The translations under genes were made by a program, and so were the position numbers. The notes under the pieces were generated by a model. It searched no databases, had not been told where the DNA came from, and was given only the letters and a program-made list of their open reading frames with translations. From positions 1 to 64,000 of the forward strand of contig DASSPH010000050.1 of NCBI GenBank assembly GCA_035699745.1: DNA of 64,000 bases, given 5' to 3'. This DNA is from Vicinamibacterales bacterium (GTDB lineage Bacteria > Acidobacteriota > Vicinamibacteria > Vicinamibacterales > 2-12-FULL-66-21). Of this stretch, positions 17,308-24,688 are shown piece after piece. Positions within the stretch are counted from its first letter, which is position 1. Every line of letters starts with the position of its first letter.

Positions 17308-17593
17308 TCACCGAACTCATTGCACCTGATGTTCCCTCGGTTTTACGCGGTCGAACTTCCCGCGCCGTGCCATCCTGTGCCCGATTTTTCCCGCGTTTCA
17401 CGGCGGCCGTTGCAAGCCGTTGCAAAGCGGCTCGCCGCTCGTCGTGCTTACGCATGATGTCGCCCTGGCCGATCGTGTGCGCCTGCAGGTATGTCGAGGT
17501 CTGCGAAAGGTTCGCATGACCGAGCCACGCCTGGATAGTCGTCAACGGTAGGTGAGGCAGATCGACCGCCTCATGACGACGATTCCTCGATCG
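17308..17593 (-). pseudogene. tyrosine recombinase/integrase, C-terminal fragment
   Basis: On the minus strand, from just after an in-frame TGA at 17594-17596, the translation reads NRRHEAVDLPHLPL, TTIQAWLGHANLSQTSTYLQ and DIMRKHDERRAAL. These are the box II motifs of tyrosine integrases: the R-H pair, the LGH motif and the catalytic Tyr region (STYLQ). The N-terminal core-binding domain and the first catalytic Arg are missing, so the gene is dead. The frame runs on through the att core, as integrase genes next to tRNA att sites often do, so the original stop cannot be placed. It lies immediately inside the distal att copy. Confidence 0.82.
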
Positions 17594-17689
17594 TCAAAAC
17601 AGGACCTCACAATCCGATGGCCTGTCGCGGCGCGCGATCTGCGGGGGACCCTACGCCGCCGGTAGTCCGCTCAGCGGCCACCCTCGACG

Positions 17690-18775
17690 CTACTTGCGGG
17701 TAAAAAAGACGTCGTACACTTGGCGATACCGCAACTGTTCTTCTTCGGGTCCCTTGGCTTTATTCCGACCGGGCGCCGTCCGCACGTGAACCCAACCCAT
17801 ATAGCGGAACTCGTTACCGTGCCCGTCTCGACGCTTGTGGTCGCTGTACGACAGCCCTATGTCCGTTATCTTTTCGCCAACTGGACGAAGCTCATTGGGT
17901 TCGCTGATGCCGTTGTGATTGCGATCGGTCCACAGAAGGAGCCGGGCGAACAACGGGTCCTCAGACGACACCGATGCACGCTCCCGCCCGCCGTTCTCTG
18001 CAAGATTCATTCGCCGCAGCGCCGCAAACCCATTCCCGACCCCCGGCAGCGTGAAGTTGCCAAACAGCTCGCGACCGCTGGTAATCCGGCCATCGCCGTC
18101 GCGATCTAGCGCGAGAAAAGCCACCTCGCTATCTGCTTCCGTCCATCCCGTCCATTCAAGCGCGCCGTCTGAGTTCAGGTCGAACAATACACCCTGCGCT
18201 GCAGAGGTCAGTTTGTAGGCGCTGTCGCCTCCAGTCGCGATAACGATCGGCGACCCCTCACCGTCAGGGTTGTACTCGCAGGGACCATCAGGTTCAATCC
18301 AGTTATTGTACGCCGCTTCGCAGGCCTCTTCGGGATCCGGCTCACCCGCGTTCAACAGGGCTGGTGGATCTGTCGGCGCGATGTCTTGGTACTCGACGTC
18401 ACCGTCCCGGAATTTGTGGACGGTGGAATACCCCGCGGTCCCGTACGACGACCTATACGCCTGCGTGATCGCATTGGAATCTGTCTGGATGTCATAACAG
18501 TATGACTGATAGTTTTGCGTCGCACAGGTATACGAGACGCCGCCCGAAATCCGAGCGAAGACTTGGACTGTACGGCCGTTGCAGCTCGATTGCGCCGTGG
18601 TACTAGCTTGAACTCGCAAATTGCGGGGAGTCGACTCATCCGACACGTTGCCAACCGTGACGCACGTCTGGCGCGCGTTCACCATTGGAGCCAGAAGGAG
18701 CATGATCGCGACGGCCCCTACGACTCGAGACAACAGGCCTGTCCTCGATACGGCCACCACAAACCAAGTGATCAT
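17690..18775 (-). CDS. secreted protein with EF-hand-like calcium loops
   Basis: Cargo of the integrated remnant. A signal peptide (AVAIMLLLAPMVNARQ) is followed by a Cys-containing domain (six Cys in the first 130 residues, suggesting disulfides). The C-terminal half contains GVLFDLNSDGALEWTGWT, AFLALDRDGDGRITSGRELF and LLWTDRNHNGISEPNEL, Asp/Asn-Gly loops like those of EF-hand and dockerin calcium sites. Similar C-terminal modules occur in secreted bacterial proteins of unknown role. The ATG at 18775 has a full AAAGGAGG 6 nt upstream. Base composition looks lower in GC than the neighbours, consistent with transfer. Confidence 0.75.
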   Translation of the reverse strand: MITWFVVAVSRTGLLSRVVGAVAIMLLLAPMVNARQTCVTVGNVSDESTPRNLRVQASTTAQSSCNGRTVQVFARISGGVSYTCATQNYQSYCYDIQTDSNAITQAYRSSYGTAGYSTVHKFRDGDVEYQDIAPTDPPALLNAGEPDPEEACEAAYNNWIEPDGPCEYNPDGEGSPIVIATGGDSAYKLTSAAQGVLFDLNSDGALEWTGWTEADSEVAFLALDRDGDGRITSGRELFGNFTLPGVGNGFAALRRMNLAENGGRERASVSSEDPLFARLLLWTDRNHNGISEPNELRPVGEKITDIGLSYSDHKRRDGHGNEFRYMGWVHVRTAPGRNKAKGPEEEQLRYRQVYDVFFTRK

Positions 18776-18860
18776 CGAACGCCTCCTTTGCAACCCGCAT
18801 CACTCTGGGCGTCGTCACGGAACCCGTCAAGTCGCCTTTTCTCCTACAGATGGTCAGACC

Positions 18861-19070
18861 GTGAGAACGTCAGGGATTGCCGACCAGCTGCCGCCCCACT
18901 TCCGGCCGCTGCTGACGGACGCCAGGACGATCTACGACCTGCAGGCGGTCGGCCGTGAGGCCGCCGCGTTTCTGATGGGAATCGAAGTCGGGCGCCGGAT
19001 GGAGCGGCAGTACCTCGACCCCGGCGCCCGGGTCAGACCGGCGGCGCCAGGAAGTAGTACGGGGGCGTGA
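18861..19070 (+). CDS. small uncharacterised protein inside the integrated remnant
   Basis: Possible 69-residue product from GTG 18861 reading GIADQLPPHFRPLL, DARTIYDLQAVGREAAAFLM and GIEVGRRMERQYLDP. Its amphipathic composition looks protein-like rather than shadow-like. No Shine-Dalgarno is visible, the frame is open further upstream, and no family is recognised. Confidence 0.4.
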   Translation: MRTSGIADQLPPHFRPLLTDARTIYDLQAVGREAAAFLMGIEVGRRMERQYLDPGARVRPAAPGSSTGA

Positions 19071-19298
19071 TATCGCGATGGCAGCACTCGCAGGATGCCG
19101 GCCAGCGCAGCGGACGGTCCGCCCTGACGAACGTGCCAACTACTGGCATGCGCGCCCCTCTCCGGCAGGAAAGCATCGCGAGGACCGAGAAGGAGGGGCA
19201 GGAAGGACAGCGCCGGCCGCCGTTGCAAATCCGTTGCAAATCGGCGGCGCGGCGCTTTGTCGTGGAGAGTGGAAACTGCGAGATTCCTCAGAAAATCG

Positions 19299-19373
19299 TG
19301 GTGACCCGGGTGGGGATCGAACCCACGACCCTGTGATTAAAAGTCACATGCTCTACCACTGAGCTACCAGGTC
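19299..19373 (-). tRNA. tRNA-Lys (UUU anticodon), CCA encoded
   Basis: On the minus strand: acceptor GACCTGG paired with CCGGGTC (one G-T pair), D-arm GCTC/GAGC, anticodon stem TGTGA/TCACA around loop CTTTTAA (anticodon TTT), T-arm GTGGG TTCGATC CCCAC, discriminator A, then an encoded CCA at 19301-19299. All stems close. Its 3' 44 bp are duplicated at 17264-17307, so the 3' half of this gene was probably supplied by the integrating element. Confidence 0.95.
19302..19345 (-). repeat. proximal attachment-site copy within tRNA-Lys
   Basis: The 44-bp core identical to 17264-17307. The two copies bound a segment of about 2.04 kb, the integrated remnant. Confidence 0.88.
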
Positions 19374-19437
19374 ACGCAGCCTGCGATCGTAGCACGATCG
19401 AAAATGCGCGGCCCGCTTGCCGCTTCCCGGTCCCCGA

Positions 19438-20427
19438 TCAGCACGGGATCTCGATCGTGCCGCACTGGAGCCCCGGCGGCGAATTCTGCGGCACCGGTTG
19501 ATCGCCGGTCGCACCCCACCGGACGTACTGCGGTCCGCTGCCGCTCGGCAGGATGTACCAGTACCCGTCCGACGGACGGAAGAACGCCGGGTCCGTCCGG
19601 CCGTCGCCGTTGTAGTCGCCGATGACGGGCAGGTCCGCCGGGCCGCCGCCCCACGAGATGTAGTGCGGGCGGTACTGCCCTGCGTTCGACAGCAGGATGT
19701 ACCAGAAGCCGTCGGCGCGGCGGAAGAACGCGACATCCGTGATGCGGTCGCCGTCGTAGTCGCCCGGCACCGGTTCGTCCGTGCCGCCGGGCTGCCCCCA
19801 CAGGATCTCTCTCGTGAGGCCGCTCGCGCTCAGCGTGAGATGCCACATGCCGGTGCGCGGACGGTAGAACGCCGGATCCGCTTTGCCGTCGCCGTCGTAG
19901 TCGCCGGGCGTGGCGCGATCCGCGACGGTGCCCCAGTAGACGTAGCGCGCCGCGCCGGTGGCGCTCTCGATGATGTACCAGAAGCCGTCGCCCGGATTGA
20001 AGAACGCGATGTCGGTCCGGCCGTCGCCGTCGTAGTCGGCGGCCACCTGCGTGTGCGTGAAGTTGCCCCAGAGCACGTAATGCGGCTGGCCCGTCGCGCT
20101 GTGCGTGATGTACCAGTAGCCGTCCGGGGGACAGAAGAACGCGAAGTCGGCGCGCCGGTCGCCGTCGTAGTCGCCCGGTGCGGGTTGATCGGTGAACGGC
20201 GTGCCCCAGTACGCCTGCGTCTCGCCGCCGTCGGAGCTGCGCAGGATGTGCCAGACGCTGGTCGACGGGCGGAACACGGCGACGTCCGTCCGGCCGTCGC
20301 CGTCGAAATCCGCGGGGGCGAGCGGCTGCCGCTGCGCGAGGGGACGATCGCTCGTCAGCACCGCGATCGCCGCCGCGAGGATCAGGCCGAGCGGCACCGT
20401 CGCTGTCTGCGCGCGCGATGGTGTCAT
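19438..20427 (-). CDS. secreted FG-GAP/VCBS-like repeat protein
   Basis: A signal peptide (PLGLILAAAIAVLTS) precedes seven repeats of about 44 residues with the consensus GDYDGDGRTDxAFFRPxDGxWYILxS, ending with CGTIEIPC. The DxDGDGxxD loops bind calcium in integrin-like FG-GAP blades, so a seven-bladed propeller is likely. The repeats are also visible at DNA level. The ATG at 20427 is favoured over an upstream ATG because TATACT lies 7 nt before it. No enzymatic domain is attached; secreted binding or surface function is inferred only. It lies just outside the tRNA-Lys element. Confidence 0.85.
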   Translation of the reverse strand: MTPSRAQTATVPLGLILAAAIAVLTSDRPLAQRQPLAPADFDGDGRTDVAVFRPSTSVWHILRSSDGGETQAYWGTPFTDQPAPGDYDGDRRADFAFFCPPDGYWYITHSATGQPHYVLWGNFTHTQVAADYDGDGRTDIAFFNPGDGFWYIIESATGAARYVYWGTVADRATPGDYDGDGKADPAFYRPRTGMWHLTLSASGLTREILWGQPGGTDEPVPGDYDGDRITDVAFFRRADGFWYILLSNAGQYRPHYISWGGGPADLPVIGDYNGDGRTDPAFFRPSDGYWYILPSGSGPQYVRWGATGDQPVPQNSPPGLQCGTIEIPC

Positions 20428-20434
20428 GCGCGGC

Positions 20435-20440
20435 AGTATA
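20435..20440 (-). promoter_or_regulatory. -10 hexamer of a probable leaderless transcript
   Basis: TATACT on the minus strand, 7 nt before the ATG at 20427; no Shine-Dalgarno lies between. Confidence 0.5.
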
Positions 20441-20478
20441 CGGCGCCGGCACCTCAACCGGCGATCGAGGACGGGGAA

Positions 20479-21504
20479 TCAGCGATCGGGAACGGGGCGT
20501 CTCGCCGCGGCAAGTCTCACGAAGGCCGAGGACTGCCGGACGCGGATCCCCGTGCTCGTCTGCTCGAGGAACAGGGCCGCGGCATCCGAGTGCGACTCGA
20601 CGAGGGCGAGGCCGCGCTCGACGCCGAGAACGCTCGCCGCGGTGTCGAGTCCGTCCGCCTCGAGACCGTGCGGTGCGACGACGGTGACCGTGACGCCGCC
20701 GGGCAGCCCCATGCCGGACGACGGGTCGATGATGTGGGAGTAGCGGCGCCCGCCGATGTCGACGTACTGCTCGCTGCTCCCGGCCGTCGACACCGCGCCG
20801 TTGGTCAACTCCAGCACGGCGGGAACACCGAGCACGGCCGGATCACCGGAGTGGACGCCGATGCGCCAGCCTCGCTCGCCTGGCGGCGCGTCGCTGAATG
20901 CCAAATCGCCGCTCACCGCCACCAGCGCGCTGCGGACGCCGCGCGCGCCGAGCGCCGCGATCGCCTCGCTCGCCGCGTACCCCTTGCCGATGCCGCCGAC
21001 GTCCAGCGCCATGCCGGCCGTGTCGAACCGGACCGTGCGCCGCTCCCCGTCCAGGCGGAGCTTGCGGAAACCGGTGCGCGCGGCTGCGTCCCGCAACGCG
21101 CCAGCATCGGGCATCCGTCCGGTCCGTCGCGCCTCGCGCCACAGTCGAATGACCGGCGCCTGCGTGACGTCGAAGGCGCCGCCCGTCGCGGCCGCAAGGT
21201 CCTGAGAGGCACGGAGCACCGTGAACAGGTCCTCGCTCACCCGCGCGGCGCGGCCCGCAGCCGTCTTCGCGATCCGATTCAGCTCGCTGCCCGGTTCGTA
21301 GTCGGAGAGGATGCCGTCGAGATCGCGGAGACGATCGAAGGCGGCGCGGAAGGCGGTCTTCGCGGTCTGCTCGTCCGGCGTATAGACGGTGACGCGCACG
21401 AGGGTGCCCATCAGGGGCTCGACCGCCTCGTACCGGTGCAGCTCCCGCGGTGCGCCGGCCAGCACGGCGACCGACAGGCACAGCGCCGGAACCACGCGGG
21501 TCAT
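20479..21504 (-). CDS. apbE: FAD:protein FMN transferase (ApbE family), exported
   Basis: Attaches FMN covalently to Thr/Ser of periplasmic flavoproteins, using FAD. It shows EPLMGTLVRVTVY after a short signal peptide, YEPGSELNRI, the central motif ALDVGGIGKGYA, GAVSTAGSSEQYVDIGG and RYSHIIDPSSGMG with the metal-binding residues. Length (341) is normal. The ATG directly follows the stop of the SUMF1-type gene, with no spacer, so the pair is probably translated together. No obvious flavinylation target (FMN_bind or Rnf/Nqr subunit) is present in the window. Confidence 0.92.
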   Translation of the reverse strand: MTRVVPALCLSVAVLAGAPRELHRYEAVEPLMGTLVRVTVYTPDEQTAKTAFRAAFDRLRDLDGILSDYEPGSELNRIAKTAAGRAARVSEDLFTVLRASQDLAAATGGAFDVTQAPVIRLWREARRTGRMPDAGALRDAAARTGFRKLRLDGERRTVRFDTAGMALDVGGIGKGYAASEAIAALGARGVRSALVAVSGDLAFSDAPPGERGWRIGVHSGDPAVLGVPAVLELTNGAVSTAGSSEQYVDIGGRRYSHIIDPSSGMGLPGGVTVTVVAPHGLEADGLDTAASVLGVERGLALVESHSDAAALFLEQTSTGIRVRQSSAFVRLAAARRPVPDR

Positions 21505-22581
21505 CTAGTACGGATCCACCTCTACGCCGTTGTTCCACGCGCGGTACATGTCTTCCGCGGTCGGGAGTTTCGCGGGGCGGACGAGACGAAACCCGAGCCA
21601 CTGCGCGTTGGTCATGTACCAGACGCTCTTGGGCAGCTGAGGATCGAGCATCTTCCACGCCGCCTGCGACGCGACCCGCGCGGTGCAGCTCACCTTCGCG
21701 GCCGGATCGTTCCACGATCCGCCGCGAACGGCATGCGGGTACGAGGTGGTCGATCTGACCCAGGGATTCTCTGCCGCGGCGTTCGCGTACGGCTTGTATT
21801 GATCGAGCGTCCACTCCATCACGTTGCCGAGCATGTCGTAGAGGCCCCACGCGTTCGGCTTCTTCGTGCCGATCGGATGATAGGTCCCGCCGGAGAAATT
21901 CGCCGTCGGCGAGTTCGTGAGGAACCAGGCGTAGTCACCGAGCTGTGCCGTGGGAATCCCGGGACCGCCCGCGCGGCAGGCGTACTCCCACTCCGCCTCG
22001 GTCGGCAGCCGGTAGTACTCGCCTGTCCTCGCACTGAGCCACTGCGCGTACTTGTTCGCGGCGTGCTGCGTCATGCTGATGGCCGGAAATCCGTTGTTGC
22101 CGCGCCCGAAGCTCATCTCGAGATGCGGTGCGGTCGGACGGCTGAGCGCGTCCACGATCGCATCCGGTCGATCGGTCTCCTTCGCCTGGTCGGCGAACAT
22201 GAACATCAGATACGAGTCCCACGTGACCTCGTGCGTCTGCATCCAGAACGCATCGAGCTTCACCGTGTGCTGCGGCTGCTCGTCGGGCGCCGCATCCGGC
22301 CCCGCGGATCCCATGAGGAACTCGCCAGCGGGGATCGGGGCCATGCCGTAGCTGACTGTCGTGTTCGGGATGGTGACCTTATAGGCGGCTGCGCGTCCCG
22401 CGCCAGCCTTCGCCGCCTTCTCTTCGATCCGCGCGCGGATCTTCTGGACGACCGCCAGCTCCTTCGCATCGGCCGGCTTCTCGGCTGGCTGAAATGCCGG
22501 CGTGTCCGCTGCAGCTTTAGCGAGCGTCAAGGCCGCCATCGAGAGACTCAGCAGGAATGCGGTACCGAGGGCTGGTTTCAC
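21505..22581 (-). CDS. SUMF1/formylglycine-generating-enzyme-family protein, secreted
   Basis: Exported protein with the C-type-lectin-like FGE-sulfatase fold. The signal peptide (LLSLSMAALTLAKAAA) is followed by a short coiled segment, then the domain: IPAGEFLMGS, PDEQPQHTVKLDAFWMQTHE, VTWDSYLMF, YRLPTEAEWEYACRAGG, NAWGLYDMLGNVMEWTLD, VRGGSWNDPA and WLGFRLVR. The paired active-site cysteines of true FGE are not evident, so it is more likely a structural or binding homologue than a sulfatase activator. The start is GTG 22581. The downstream ApbE gene begins at the next base. Confidence 0.88.
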   Translation of the reverse strand: MKPALGTAFLLSLSMAALTLAKAAADTPAFQPAEKPADAKELAVVQKIRARIEEKAAKAGAGRAAAYKVTIPNTTVSYGMAPIPAGEFLMGSAGPDAAPDEQPQHTVKLDAFWMQTHEVTWDSYLMFMFADQAKETDRPDAIVDALSRPTAPHLEMSFGRGNNGFPAISMTQHAANKYAQWLSARTGEYYRLPTEAEWEYACRAGGPGIPTAQLGDYAWFLTNSPTANFSGGTYHPIGTKKPNAWGLYDMLGNVMEWTLDQYKPYANAAAENPWVRSTTSYPHAVRGGSWNDPAAKVSCTARVASQAAWKMLDPQLPKSVWYMTNAQWLGFRLVRPAKLPTAEDMYRAWNNGVEVDPY

Positions 22582-22696
22582 TAGAATCTATCTCATGAAG
22601 CGGACGTGGTTCCCGCGTTGCGAGTGAGCGTAGCGAACGAAGCCACGCGAACGGAGCGCGCCGGCGAAGCGGCGCGCGAGAGAGCGTGCAGGGGAG

Positions 22697-22719
22697 TCCG
22701 AGGGGCAAAGCCCCTCGGA
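22697..22719 (-). terminator. hairpin after the oxidoreductase gene
   Basis: Perfect 10-bp stem (22697-22706 with 22710-22719) with an AAA loop, right after the stop of the minus-strand gene. There is no T-run, so termination efficiency is uncertain. The rest of 22582-22696 is G/C-rich simple sequence with no gene. Confidence 0.5.
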
Positions 22720-22720
22720 T

Positions 22721-24031
22721 CTAAACGACAGTCGAGCGGCCCGGAATCGCCAGGCCAGGCACCTCGTGCTTCCCCTTCCAGTCGATCGGATCCGGCACGA
22801 GGCTCACCTGCGAATTCAGCGCCTGCTCCCAGGTGACCTGCTGCCCGGTGTACGCGGCCTGACGCCCCATGATGGCGAGCAGCGTGCTGGTCGCCAGGTT
22901 CAGGTCGTCGTTCTTCGGCTTGCCGGCGCGGATGGAGGCGAAGAGGACGTCATGTTCCTGCTGATACATGTCGTTCGCCTCGCCCTGGAACTGCCACTTG
23001 ATCTGGCCGTCGGGCCCTTCGATGCGCGGCGGTCCGGAGCCGAGCAGCAGCGTGCCCTCGGTGCCCATGACGTAGTCCAGCGTCCCGTTGAAGCAGCCGG
23101 TCGCCTGGCGGTTGACGAGCGACACGCGGTAGTTGTTCGGGAACGCGTAGCTCACGCTGAAGTGATCGTAGATGTTGCCGCCGTTCGCCGGAACGGCACG
23201 CCCGCCCACCGCGACGGCGCTCACCGGCGGCTGATCGTTCATGATCCACATGATCTTGTCGGCGTTGTGCACGGCCTGTTCGACCAGGCTGTCGCCGCAG
23301 AGCCACGTGAAGTTGTACCAGTTGCGAATCTGCCACTCGATGTCGCTCATCCCGGTGGGGCGTGCGCTCTCGGGCGGCATGGGTTTCACCGGATTCGTGT
23401 AGTAGGTCGAATGATGCGACACCAGCCGGCCGATGGCGCCGCTGCGGATCTGCTGGACCGCTTCCTGGATCATGTTGCTGTAGCGCCAGCAGAATCCCGA
23501 GACCAGCGCCAGGTTCCTGGTCTGCGCCAGCTTCTGCGCCGCCATGACGGCGCGCACGCCGGGCGAGTCGGTCGCGCACGGCTTCTCGCAGAAGACGTGC
23601 TTGTTCGCGTTCACCGCCGCCGTCAGATGCTGCGGCCGGAATCCGGGAGGCGTCGCCAGCAGCACGACGTCGACCCCGCTGTTGATCACCTTCTCGTAGG
23701 CGTCGAGCCCGGCGTAGGTCCGCTCGATCTTGACGCGGTCTCCGAACCGCTGGCTGCCCTTCAGCCGCGTCGCCGCCGCTTCGACGATCTGATCGTCGAT
23801 ATCCGCGATGGCGGTCAGTTCGTTGTTCGGGTCGGCGGTCAGCGCCTGACCAGCCGCACCGCTGCCGCGCCCGCCGGCGCCGATCAGGCCGACCTTGACG
23901 GCATTGGTGACCGTCTGGCCGGAGATGATGCCGGGGAACCCGGCGGCAAGGACGCCCGCGACCGTGCCCGTCTGCTTGAGGAAATCGCGCCGTTCGATCT
24001 TGTTCGCGTCTTTCTTCGGTGTGGTCGCCAT
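22721..24031 (-). CDS. Gfo/Idh/MocA-family oxidoreductase with Tat signal
   Basis: NAD(P)-dependent sugar oxidoreductase, predicted periplasmic. The N-terminus has a twin-arginine signal (ERRDFLKQTG, then a hydrophobic stretch). The Rossmann motif is VGLIGAGGRGSGAAGQAL, followed by ELTAIADIDD, and the conserved EKPCAT segment holds the catalytic-region Lys of the family. Many such exported members keep a tightly bound cofactor and oxidise sugars to 3-keto-sugars. That fits the divergently placed DUF1080 and TIM-barrel genes. The ATG at 24031 is chosen because TATCAT lies 8 nt upstream. Confidence 0.9.
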   Translation of the reverse strand: MATTPKKDANKIERRDFLKQTGTVAGVLAAGFPGIISGQTVTNAVKVGLIGAGGRGSGAAGQALTADPNNELTAIADIDDQIVEAAATRLKGSQRFGDRVKIERTYAGLDAYEKVINSGVDVVLLATPPGFRPQHLTAAVNANKHVFCEKPCATDSPGVRAVMAAQKLAQTRNLALVSGFCWRYSNMIQEAVQQIRSGAIGRLVSHHSTYYTNPVKPMPPESARPTGMSDIEWQIRNWYNFTWLCGDSLVEQAVHNADKIMWIMNDQPPVSAVAVGGRAVPANGGNIYDHFSVSYAFPNNYRVSLVNRQATGCFNGTLDYVMGTEGTLLLGSGPPRIEGPDGQIKWQFQGEANDMYQQEHDVLFASIRAGKPKNDDLNLATSTLLAIMGRQAAYTGQQVTWEQALNSQVSLVPDPIDWKGKHEVPGLAIPGRSTVV

Positions 24032-24039
24032 AAAGGCGG

Positions 24040-24045
24040 ATGATA
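24040..24045 (-). promoter_or_regulatory. -10 hexamer of a probable leaderless transcript (left-facing)
   Basis: TATCAT, 8 nt before the minus-strand ATG at 24031. It is back to back with the right-facing hexamer at 24052. Confidence 0.45.
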
Positions 24046-24051
24046 CCAAAC

Positions 24052-24057
24052 TAGAAT
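24052..24057 (+). promoter_or_regulatory. -10 hexamer of a probable leaderless transcript (right-facing)
   Basis: TAGAAT, 6 nt before the ATG at 24064. Only 32 nt separate the two divergent start codons. Confidence 0.5.
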
Positions 24058-24063
24058 CGCGGC

Positions 24064-24681
24064 ATGAGGATTCCTGTACTGGCAGTACTGGCCGCGTTGG
24101 CGCTGGCTCAACCGGAGGCGCAGTGGCAGCCGCTCTTCGACGGGCGGACGCTGACCAACTGGCAGCCCGGCAAATTCAGCGGCGGAGGGGCCGTAAAGGT
24201 AGAGGACGGCCGGATCGTCCTCGAGACCGGCAAGAACATGACCGGCGTCACCTGGGCCGGCGCCCCGCTGCCGACGACCAACTACGAGATCGCCCTGCAG
24301 GCGATGCGCGTCGAGGGGCGCGACTTCTTCGCCGGCGTCACCTTCCCCGTCGACGGCTCGTTCTGCTCGCTGATTCTCGGCGGCTGGGGCGGGTCTGTCG
24401 TCGGGCTGTCGAGCATCAACGGCCAGGACGCGTCGGAGAACGAGACGTCACAATCGATGGAGTTCGAGAACGGCCGTTGGTACAACGTCCGCCTCCGCGT
24501 CACGCCCGCGAGAATCGAGGTCTGGCTCGACGATCGCCAGATCATCAACCAGGATCTGAAGGGCAACAGGATCGACATCAGGCTCGAGATGGAGCACTCG
24601 AAACCGCTCGGCGTCGCGTCGTGGAAGACGAAGTCGGCGCTGCGCGATATTCGGCTGCGCCGGCTGGGGAACGTAGTATAA
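24064..24681 (+). CDS. DUF1080 protein (3-keto-disaccharide hydrolase family), secreted
   Basis: Signal peptide (LAVLAALALAQPEA) followed by a single jelly-roll DUF1080 domain: WQPLFDGRTLTNWQP at its start, VEDGRIVLETG, FENGRWYNVRLRVTPARIEVWLDD and a C-terminal strand SALRDIRLRRLG. Members of this family include 3-keto-glycoside hydrolases that split oxidised disaccharides. With the divergent Gfo/Idh/MocA enzyme (oxidation) and the following TIM barrel, the layout suggests periplasmic glycoside breakdown through a 3-keto intermediate. The substrate is unknown. The transcript is probably leaderless. Confidence 0.85.
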   Translation: MRIPVLAVLAALALAQPEAQWQPLFDGRTLTNWQPGKFSGGGAVKVEDGRIVLETGKNMTGVTWAGAPLPTTNYEIALQAMRVEGRDFFAGVTFPVDGSFCSLILGGWGGSVVGLSSINGQDASENETSQSMEFENGRWYNVRLRVTPARIEVWLDDRQIINQDLKGNRIDIRLEMEHSKPLGVASWKTKSALRDIRLRRLGNVV

Positions 24682-24688
24682 GGCTGCC

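Noticed and set aside
19033-19149. 38-codon minus-strand ORF with a Cys-x-Cys-Cys-His cluster inside the integrated remnant
   Set aside because: GGAGAGGGG lies at a plausible distance before its ATG, but it is very short, overlaps the end of the opposite ORF and cannot be supported by any family.
19417-22584. 1055-codon plus-strand frame opposite the FG-GAP, ApbE and SUMF1-type genes
   Set aside because: Antisense shadow with low-complexity composition and no domain-like segments.
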